Positions 6,652 through 12,070 of a stretch of 18,125 bases of DNA are shown one piece after another. The stretch spans positions 1-18,125 of the forward strand of contig JACMRC010000376.1 of assembly GCA_014376655.1 (NCBI GenBank), given 5' to 3'. How positions within the stretch are numbered: position 1 is the first letter of the stretch; the number at the start of each line of letters is the position of its first letter. The notes beneath the pieces were generated by a model, which made no database searches, was not told the origin of the DNA, and saw nothing but the letters and a program-made list of their open reading frames with translations. The position numbers and the translations under genes were made by a program. The DNA is from Mucilaginibacter sp. Its GTDB lineage: Bacteria; Bacteroidota; Bacteroidia; Sphingobacteriales; Sphingobacteriaceae.

Positions 6652-7419
6652 ATGATACTTACGGATACCCATACGCATTTATACTACCAGGACGACGATG
6701 TAAAACGTGCCGACCTGGTGCGGCGTTGTATTGATAACGATGTTAAACGGCTGTTTTTACCAAACGTAGATGCTGCATCAGTGGCGCAAGTTTTTAGGCT
6801 TGTAAATGAATATCCCGGTATGTGTTACCCTATGTTGGGGATGCACCCATGCTCTGTTAAAGAAGGATGGGAAGAAGAGCTGGCCGTTATCCGCGACAGC
6901 AAAAAAGACAATACCATATATGCCATAGGCGAAATTGGGATAGATCTGTATTGGGATAAAACCACTTTAGGCATACAGGTGCAAGCCTTTAAGCAACAAA
7001 TAGCTTGGGCAAAGGCGTTAAAGCTGCCTATAGTGATACATTGCCGGGCGGCTTTTGATGAAGTGTTCCAGGTGTTGGAGGAAGAGAATGACGATGATCT
7101 GCACGGAATATTCCATTGCTTTACCGGCGATGCCGAGCAGGCGCAACGTGCAATAGACCTTGGGTTTTATTTGGGTATTGGCGGCGTAGTGACTTACAAA
7201 AATGCCGGACTGGACAAAATTTTACCCCAATTTGATTTAAGCCATATCGTTTTAGAAACGGATTCTCCGTATCTTTCCCCCGTTCCGCACAGAGGAAAAC
7301 CTAACGAAAGTTCGTATTTGATCTATATCGCACAAAAAGTAGCCGAACTGTATCAAACAGACATAGCTACCGTTGCCGATATAACTACCGCGAACTCGAA
7401 GAAGATTTTTGGTGTATAA
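6652..7419 (+). CDS. tatD: TatD family metal-dependent deoxyribonuclease
   Basis: Two-metal TIM-barrel hydrolase; TatD proteins act as 3'-5' exonucleases in DNA quality control. The 255-aa length is standard. Metal ligands and signatures: THTHL (His7, His9), GEIGIDLYWD (Glu94), IVIHCRAAFDE (His130), GIFHCFTGD (His155) and ETDSPYLSPVPHRGK (Asp204). Start ATG at 6652 gives the usual MILTDTHTHL N-terminus. ansA follows after 35 nt on the same strand, likely in the same transcript. Whether the substrate is DNA or D-amino-acyl products cannot be read from sequence. Confidence 0.93.
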   Translation: MILTDTHTHLYYQDDDVKRADLVRRCIDNDVKRLFLPNVDAASVAQVFRLVNEYPGMCYPMLGMHPCSVKEGWEEELAVIRDSKKDNTIYAIGEIGIDLYWDKTTLGIQVQAFKQQIAWAKALKLPIVIHCRAAFDEVFQVLEEENDDDLHGIFHCFTGDAEQAQRAIDLGFYLGIGGVVTYKNAGLDKILPQFDLSHIVLETDSPYLSPVPHRGKPNESSYLIYIAQKVAELYQTDIATVADITTANSKKIFGV

Positions 7420-7454
7420 ATCAGTTTTAAATAGTTAGCAGCAACTCCCAATTA

Positions 7455-8474
7455 ATGAGCCAAATACTTATCATTTATACAGGCGGTACAATTGGTATGA
7501 TGAGCGACCCCATAACCAAGGTGCTTAAACCCATTAACTTTGAACAGATAATGGATAATGTGCCAGAACTGGAGAAGCTTAATTGTAAAATAAAGGTCCA
7601 CTCGTTCGAAGAGATCATCGATTCATCAAACATGAACCCCGAGATATGGAGCGAGCTTGCCGGCTTAATTGAAGCTAATTATGATGAGGTTGATGGTTTC
7701 GTGATCCTGCATGGGTCTGATACTATGGCTTATACCGCATCGGCCCTAAGCTTTATGCTGGAGAACCTTGCTAAACCCGTGATATTTACCGGCTCGCAAC
7801 TACCCATCAGCGCTATTCGTACAGATGCTAAGGAGAACCTGATGACGGCTATAGAGATAGCCAAATCTAAAAAGAATGACCGTGCGCGCGTTCCGGAGGT
7901 TTGTATCTATTTTGATTACAAACTTTTCCGCGGTAACCGTTCATTTAAATACAACTCATCAAAGTTTGAAGCATTCCGTTCGCCTAACTATCCTATATTG
8001 GCAGAGTCCGGCGTACACCTGCGGTTCAGCGTAAATGATATAAGGCAACCTGTCGACGCACCATTGATCAAGCATAAAAACCTGGTTAATGAGGTAGCGG
8101 TATTAAAGCTATACCCAGGCATAAACCCAAAAGTGGTCGAGGCAATCTTAAGTGCCGATGTACGCGGCATAGTAATGGAAACCTTTGGTGCCGGTAACAC
8201 CACTACCGACCAATGGTTTATAGACCTGCTTAAAGGCGCTATAGACAGCGGCAAGGTTATCCTTGATATCTCGCAATGTAAGGTTGGTACTGTTGAGCTG
8301 GGCCGCTATGAGACCAGCAAGCAACTTAAAGACATAGGCGTGGCCAACGGTTACGATATGACCTTTGAAGCAGCTGTTACCAAAATGATGTACCTGCTTG
8401 GCCAGTTAGATGATCCTAAAGAAGTGAAACGCTTGTTAGAGGTTGATTTAAGGGGCGAGTTGACAGTATCGTAA
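7455..8474 (+). CDS. ansA: Type I L-asparaginase, cytoplasmic
   Basis: Hydrolyses L-asparagine to aspartate and ammonia. The 339-aa protein starts MSQILIIYTGGTIGM, with no signal peptide, as in type I enzymes. Catalytic motifs: YTGGTIG with Thr12, VILHGSDTMAYTA with Thr90 and Asp89 (second catalytic triad) and GSQLPISAIRTDAKENL with Lys126. Length and motif order are normal. It lies 35 nt after tatD, and its stop at 8474 is only 14 nt before the left inverted repeat of the GIY-YIG element. Confidence 0.94.
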   Translation: MSQILIIYTGGTIGMMSDPITKVLKPINFEQIMDNVPELEKLNCKIKVHSFEEIIDSSNMNPEIWSELAGLIEANYDEVDGFVILHGSDTMAYTASALSFMLENLAKPVIFTGSQLPISAIRTDAKENLMTAIEIAKSKKNDRARVPEVCIYFDYKLFRGNRSFKYNSSKFEAFRSPNYPILAESGVHLRFSVNDIRQPVDAPLIKHKNLVNEVAVLKLYPGINPKVVEAILSADVRGIVMETFGAGNTTTDQWFIDLLKGAIDSGKVILDISQCKVGTVELGRYETSKQLKDIGVANGYDMTFEAAVTKMMYLLGQLDDPKEVKRLLEVDLRGELTVS

Positions 8475-8488
8475 ACACACGTAACATT

Positions 8489-8534
8489 CGTCATCGCGAG
8501 CGAGGTACGAGCGTGGCGATCTCTACACGACAGG
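8489..8534 (+). repeat. Left inverted repeat of the GIY-YIG unit
   Basis: 46 nt. Blocks identical to the right copy are 8489-8503 and 8510-8529; 6 nt (8504-8509, GGTACG) replace a single T in the right copy. Internal complementary ATCGC (8493-8497) and GCGAT (8516-8520) allow a short hairpin, as in REP sequences. A GTG in frame with the nuclease lies inside it at 8513. Confidence 0.9.
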
Positions 8535-8557
8535 TAACTAATATTCTTATTTTCAAT

Positions 8558-8860
8558 ATGGTTTTTCAAAGAGGCGGCTGTGTTTATATTTTGACAAACA
8601 AGATGCATACCGTATTATACATAGGCGTAACTTCTGATATTGCAGGGAGAGTATGGGAGCATAAAAACAAAATACATCCCAAAAGTTTTACGGCAAAATA
8701 CAACTGCGACAAACTGGTTTATTATTATTTCTACTCACATATTGAAGAAGCGATTGTAGCTGAGAAATCTTTGAAAGATAGAAGCAGAGCTTATAAAAAC
8801 AACTTGATTACTGAACTAAATATAGGCTGGATTGATCTATACGATTCTATAAATGAATAA
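8558..8860 (+). CDS. GIY-YIG domain nuclease, small single-domain type
   Basis: A 100-aa protein that is essentially one GIY-YIG catalytic domain: VYI (9-11) and LYIGVT (20-25) for the name motif, Arg31 and His35 in GRVWEHK, FTAKYNCDKLVYY (44-56) and IEEAIVAEKSLKDRSR (62-77), which holds the family's catalytic Glu and a basic helix. It resembles the short UvrC-N-like GIY-YIG proteins common in Bacteroidota, often annotated as endonuclease or excinuclease subunit, with no separate DNA-binding domain. An in-frame GTG at 8513 would add 15 residues, but it lies in the inverted repeat and the family similarity starts at MVFQRGGCVYIL, so ATG at 8558 is chosen. No strong ribosome site is visible. 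Likely cuts DNA in or near the flanking palindromes; that is inference. Confidence 0.88.
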   Translation: MVFQRGGCVYILTNKMHTVLYIGVTSDIAGRVWEHKNKIHPKSFTAKYNCDKLVYYYFYSHIEEAIVAEKSLKDRSRAYKNNLITELNIGWIDLYDSINE

Positions 8861-8866
8861 TATTCA

Positions 8867-8907
8867 CCTGACGTGTAGAGATCGCCACGCTATCGCTCGC
8901 GATGACG
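8867..8907 (-). repeat. Right inverted repeat of the GIY-YIG unit
   Basis: 41 nt, inverted relative to the left copy; identical blocks at 8872-8891 and 8893-8907. It ends 12 nt before the AraC gene stop. Confidence 0.9.
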
Positions 8908-8919
8908 TATATGGAGAAC

Positions 8920-9852
8920 TTAACCCCTAAAACCCACCGGTGCTACCGACGTTTGTTTCTTAAAGAAATTTGAGAAGTGTGCTATATCGTCAAAGCCCAG
9001 CGTGTAGGAGATCTCGGCTATGTTCCAGTTGGTTTGTTTGAGCATGATCTTGGCTTCCTGGATAACGCGGTTGGCAATGATCTGCGTGGTGGTGTTACCT
9101 GTAACCTCTTTCAATACTTTGTTTAAGTGATTAACATGCACGGCCAGCCTGTCGGCATAATCTTTTGCGGTACGCAGCTTTAACCGCTGGTGCTGCGATT
9201 CTACCGGGAATTGCCTTTCTAATAGCTCGATAAATAAAGACGAGATCCGCTCGGACGCGTTATGTGCCGGTTCAATAGCCGATACCGGCTGCAGCTTTTG
9301 GCCGTAATGGATGAGCTCCAACACCAGGTTACGCAACAAATCATACTTATAACGATAATCAGAAGCTATTTCTTTATGCATCTTTTTAAAGATGTATTCT
9401 ATCTCCTTAACATCGTCCGGATCTAACTGAAATACGGGCACCTGCCCCGGTTGAAATAGCGGCAGGTCATCCAGGTCGACCCCCGCTTTTCCGGGAGCCA
9501 GGAAATCAGCCGTAAAAATGCAGAACATACCGGTTTGGTTGCCATCCTCGGGCACCCAGTTATAAGGTATTTTAGGTGTTGCAAAAAACAAGGCGCTTTG
9601 AGGGATATCGATAGTCTTATCCGCGTATTCGACCTTGCTTTTTCCTCTTATCCAACTTATTTTATAATACGCGCGCCGGCTATAAGGCATCTCACTTGTA
9701 GCAGTCCTGTTGGCAAACAAGGCTTCGGTAACAAACACATTAAAATGGCCTATCTCCTTAGCTATACCGCTTGGTAGCTGCGCCGAACTTTCTTCGTAAA
9801 ACCCCTCTAATGATGTTTGTGGGATTTCACTGATTATTGTTTTTGATTTCAC
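8920..9852 (-). CDS. AraC family transcriptional regulator
   Basis: A 310-aa regulator with an N-terminal cupin-like sensor part (about 30-120: YKISWIRGKSKVEYADKTIDIPQSALFFATPKIPYNWVPEDG) and a C-terminal AraC DNA-binding domain with two helix-turn-helices at about 231-252 (DYADRLAVHVNHLNKVLKEVTG) and 277-298 (NIAEISYTLGFDDIAHFSNFFK), followed by the usual P.GFR ending. The only usable start for the conserved N-terminus is GTG at 9852; no ATG or TTG lies between it and the upstream in-frame stop. That GTG sits inside the first 13-mer of the phased repeat array (9845-9994). It follows an SDR gene on the same strand, and regulators of this type are often next to the oxidoreductase they control; this is inference. 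Inducer unknown. Confidence 0.88.
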   Translation of the reverse strand: MKSKTIISEIPQTSLEGFYEESSAQLPSGIAKEIGHFNVFVTEALFANRTATSEMPYSRRAYYKISWIRGKSKVEYADKTIDIPQSALFFATPKIPYNWVPEDGNQTGMFCIFTADFLAPGKAGVDLDDLPLFQPGQVPVFQLDPDDVKEIEYIFKKMHKEIASDYRYKYDLLRNLVLELIHYGQKLQPVSAIEPAHNASERISSLFIELLERQFPVESQHQRLKLRTAKDYADRLAVHVNHLNKVLKEVTGNTTTQIIANRVIQEAKIMLKQTNWNIAEISYTLGFDDIAHFSNFFKKQTSVAPVGFRG

Positions 9853-9994
9853 CGATTTGATTATAAGATTTCGCCGATTGTATCTTTTGATTTTACCGAT
9901 TGATGTTTATTGCATATATCAATCAACGATGTAATCTGCAAATTAATAAATCCAAAATTAATCTGTGAAATCTTATAACCAAATCAGTGAAATC
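9845..9994. repeat. Array of 22-bp-phased 13-mers forming a long inverted repeat
   Basis: Three direct copies of GATTTCACCGATT-like 13-mers start at 9845, 9867 and 9889 (22-bp period). Two opposite-strand copies start at 9960 and 9982, again 22 bp apart. As a whole, 9845-9879 and 9960-9994 are inverted 35-nt arms identical at 31 positions. The array fills the spacer between the SDR stop and the AraC GTG and overlaps the latter. It may be an operator array, or a dispersed intergenic repeat. Confidence 0.85.
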
Positions 9995-9998
9995 ATTT

Positions 9999-10763
9999 CT
10001 AAACTAACATGCCACCCGACACTTCAATACGCTGACCATTGATCCATTTGGCATCATCTGTACATAAAAAGGCTACCACGCCGCCAATATCCTCAGCTTC
10101 GCCAGGGCGACCCAAGGCTGTTATGCTGCTTACCATTTGGTTCACTTGCGCATCATCGCGAACACGGCCGCCGCCAAAGTCGGTTGCTATTGCACCTGGA
10201 GCGACAACATTAGCGCGAATGCCTTTTGCTCCCAACTCCTTTGCAAGGTACCGGGTAAATACCTCGACAGCACCTTTCATTGATGCGTATGCAGATGCGC
10301 CCGGCATACTGAAACGAGTTAATCCGGATGAAATATTAATGATACCGCCACCATCATTGAGTATCGGCAATACGTTTTGTATCAGGAAGTAAACTCCTTT
10401 AAAATGTACGTTCATCAGGTCGTCAAAAGCTTCTTCGGTAGTTTGGTCGATAGGCGAGTGGTGGCCAAAGCCCGCGTTGTTGATCAGGAAGTCTAAATGA
10501 TCAGTTCCGAATGTGTCGGCCAAAACGCCTTTCAGTTTTTTAATAAATGCGCCGAAGCTTTTAATATCGCCAGTATTGAGTTGTAAGGTAGCAGCTTTTC
10601 GCCCGCTTTGTTGGATCTGGCTAACTACTTGCTCGGCATCGTCTGCTTTGCTATTATAGGTAAGGATAACATCTATTCCCTTTTCGGCCAGTTTAAGGGC
10701 CATGTCTTTGCCTAATCCGCGGCTGCCGCCGGTTACTAATACTATCTTATTTTTGTTTTCCAT
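9999..10763 (-). CDS. Short-chain dehydrogenase/reductase (FabG-like)
   Basis: A classical SDR of 254 aa: cofactor motif VTGGSRGLG (10-18), NNAGFG (95-100), catalytic Ser146 in INISSG, Tyr159 and Lys163 in SAYASMKGA, and PG motif VVAPGAIATDF (186-196); the C-terminus ends INGQRIEVSGG as in FabG-type enzymes. It is an NAD(P)H-dependent oxidoreductase; the absence of an acidic residue right after strand 2 and the TYNSK segment suggest NADPH, but the substrate cannot be assigned. It lies just upstream of the AraC regulator on the same strand. Confidence 0.92.
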   Translation of the reverse strand: MENKNKIVLVTGGSRGLGKDMALKLAEKGIDVILTYNSKADDAEQVVSQIQQSGRKAATLQLNTGDIKSFGAFIKKLKGVLADTFGTDHLDFLINNAGFGHHSPIDQTTEEAFDDLMNVHFKGVYFLIQNVLPILNDGGGIINISSGLTRFSMPGASAYASMKGAVEVFTRYLAKELGAKGIRANVVAPGAIATDFGGGRVRDDAQVNQMVSSITALGRPGEAEDIGGVVAFLCTDDAKWINGQRIEVSGGMLV

Positions 10764-10884
10764 TTTTCTTTTGTTTTAGTGGTACAAAGATCGCTCCGAT
10801 ATGTAGGCAAGTGTTTGGATAAATCAATCGGTTATTTGCGAAATTCAAATAATGAGGTAAATAGCGGTAATGTGATGGTTGGAT

Positions 10885-11301
10885 TTAAAAGGTTTCAATG
10901 AACTGCGCCGCAGTGAGTATCGGGATCTTATTGAAAGGGTTTAGAACTAATAGATCTTTATCGCCGGTAATAATACAACTGGCATCGGCTTCAACCGCTA
11001 ATTCTAAAAATTTATTGTCTTTAGGGTCGCGGCAAGCTTGCAAAGAAATACTAACAGATGTGAAATTTAGTAAAGTTCTTAAATCTTCGATTATGGCAAG
11101 TCTTTTACTTAATTGAACATAACGATCAAATTTAGGTCTTATAAAAATATCGCTAAACTCATTGAAGGTATCATCCGAGCAGATTAATTGGCCTTTACTT
11201 TTTGCCTCATAATAAGCCTGGGCGGCTATAGAATTTTCTGAGAGTAAGAAGGCGCTCACTAATGTATTAGTGTCTAATACAAAACGGTTAGTTTTCTTCA
11301 T
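10885..11301 (-). CDS. PIN-domain ribonuclease toxin (toxin-antitoxin)
   Basis: A 138-aa PIN protein of the COG1569 type: VLDTNTLVSAFL with Asp10, DDTFNEFSDIF with Glu48, RDPKDNKFLELAVEADA (91-107) with Asp95, and IITGDKDLL with Asp114 and Asp116 form the usual acidic metal site. PIN toxins cleave RNA when freed from the antitoxin. Its start overlaps the end of the upstream antitoxin gene by 14 nt, typical of toxin-antitoxin operons. All catalytic acids are kept, so it is probably functional. RNA target unknown. Confidence 0.88.
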   Translation of the reverse strand: MKKTNRFVLDTNTLVSAFLLSENSIAAQAYYEAKSKGQLICSDDTFNEFSDIFIRPKFDRYVQLSKRLAIIEDLRTLLNFTSVSISLQACRDPKDNKFLELAVEADASCIITGDKDLLVLNPFNKIPILTAAQFIETF

Positions 11302-11518
11302 CTAACAACCGAGCGAGTATCTGTTCTGTCAAACCGTATTTTGCTGCCTCAGCTCTAACATCCTGCAATAGCAATTCAAAATTGAGTTCCTTATTTTTAT
11401 TCAGAGAATCAGTAAGCGCCTGACCAAGACTTTGCCCAATTTGGGCGCGTAGTTTAGCGGAGGTATTACGCCAAGCCTTTGCTACTGTGTCATCTACTTC
11501 TAATACAATCCGTTCCAT
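11288..11518 (-). CDS. Probable antitoxin of the PIN toxin
   Basis: A 76-aa protein that starts with a short strand-like MERIVLEVDDTVAKAWRN segment, then a helical region, ending ARLLDEEN with acidic residues. The N-terminal pattern occurs in small antitoxins that accompany PIN toxins and may be a ribbon-helix-helix-like DNA-binding part, but this is not certain. It precedes and overlaps the toxin gene (14 nt) and has a strong promoter match just upstream (11541-11571), as expected for an autoregulated antitoxin. Confidence 0.78.
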   Translation of the reverse strand: MERIVLEVDDTVAKAWRNTSAKLRAQIGQSLGQALTDSLNKNKELNFELLLQDVRAEAAKYGLTEQILARLLDEEN

Positions 11519-11540
11519 ATGCTGATTTTTTAGCCTTACT

Positions 11541-11571
11541 CAAATTTACAGCTTTAGTTTATCAATACAAA
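11541..11571 (-). promoter_or_regulatory. Promoter of the toxin-antitoxin operon
   Basis: On the minus strand TTTG (plus 11568-11571), 19 nt, then TAAATTTG (plus 11541-11548): a full match to the Bacteroidota consensus, about 22 nt upstream of the antitoxin ATG. Confidence 0.65.
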
Positions 11572-11598
11572 TAGCCTAAATGGTATATTGTTTAATAC

Positions 11599-11916
11599 TT
11601 ATCCCTCAAACCCATAATCCCGCTCCACTTTACAAATCCTCACCTTATAACCACTATACCATTTCTCTCGCCCATATTTTTGCGCGATCAAGTGATCGGC
11701 GTTAGCCTTCCAGTTACGGATAGCATCTAACGATTGCCAGTAAGATACAGTTATCCCTATTTCATCCCGGGCAGATTCAATACCTAAGTAGCCTTCCTGT
11801 TGTTTAGCAAGTTCGTCCATAGCATCAGCCATGGCGGCATAGCCATTATTACCTTCGGTTCGGATAGAGGTAAATATTACAGCGTAATAGGGTGTTGTTG
11901 GGGTTTGGGCTATCAT
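11599..11916 (-). CDS. Antibiotic biosynthesis monooxygenase (ABM) domain protein
   Basis: A 105-aa single ABM/dimeric alpha-beta barrel protein: YYAVIFTSIRTE (10-21), MADAMDELAKQQEGYLGIESARDE (29-52), ITVSYWQSLDAIRNWKANADH (55-75) and REKWYSGYKVRICKVERDYGF. It resembles the YqjZ-type ABM proteins, whose activity is mostly unknown despite the family name; a heme- or quinone-related oxygenase or a stress protein are options. It lies downstream of gcvP, separated by a terminator hairpin. Confidence 0.82.
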   Translation of the reverse strand: MIAQTPTTPYYAVIFTSIRTEGNNGYAAMADAMDELAKQQEGYLGIESARDEIGITVSYWQSLDAIRNWKANADHLIAQKYGREKWYSGYKVRICKVERDYGFEG

Positions 11917-11932
11917 TGTCTTAAGGTATAAA

Positions 11933-12065
11933 ATGTGCGGATATGCAAATGTGCAGATAAAGCCAATAGAAAAGGTGAGCAGATAATTATTAAATCATCT
12001 GCTCACCTAAGGAATATATTACTGTTATTTCATCCGCACATCTGCATATCCGCATATCCACACAT
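11933..12065. repeat. Nested imperfect inverted repeat between gcvP and the ABM gene
   Basis: Outer arms 11933-11958 and 12040-12065 (26 nt, identical at 22 positions) are built of a short word close to CATATCYGCA that also recurs in tandem at 12031-12057. They enclose a perfect GC-richer hairpin (11974-12007). Together they fill nearly all the 154-nt spacer. Confidence 0.8.
11970..12008 (-). terminator. Probable terminator of gcvP
   Basis: A perfect 12-bp stem (11973-11984 with 11997-12008; core GGTGAGCAGAT / ATCTGCTCACC) and 12-nt loop; on the minus strand it is followed by TTTTCT. The T run is short, so efficiency is uncertain. Confidence 0.6.
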
Positions 12066-12070
12066 CAAAA

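Larger units (their letters stand above)
8489..8907. mobile_element. GIY-YIG nuclease gene flanked by REP-like inverted repeats (putative mobile unit)
   Basis: A 419-bp unit fits exactly between the convergent ansA and AraC genes: left repeat 8489-8534, a 100-aa GIY-YIG nuclease gene, right repeat 8867-8907. The repeats are inverted copies: 15 nt identical (CGTCATCGCGAGCGA), a variable part, 20 nt identical, one mismatch, then CAGG. The nuclease stop is 6 nt from the right repeat, so little else is carried. No clear target duplication was found at the outer edges. Mobility is inferred from the symmetry and from the nuclease; no transposase is present. Confidence 0.65.

Noticed and set aside
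8513..8557. Longer GIY-YIG protein from GTG at 8513
   Set aside because: The extra 15 residues are coded by the inverted repeat and an AT-rich leader; family similarity begins at the ATG at 8558.
8480..8915. Target site duplication around the GIY-YIG unit
   Set aside because: Flanks outside the repeats (AACATT and TATATG) do not match as a direct repeat.
9845..9994. CRISPR-like array from regularly spaced repeats
   Set aside because: The repeat word is 13 nt with 9-nt gaps, the array turns to inverted copies and no cas genes are near.
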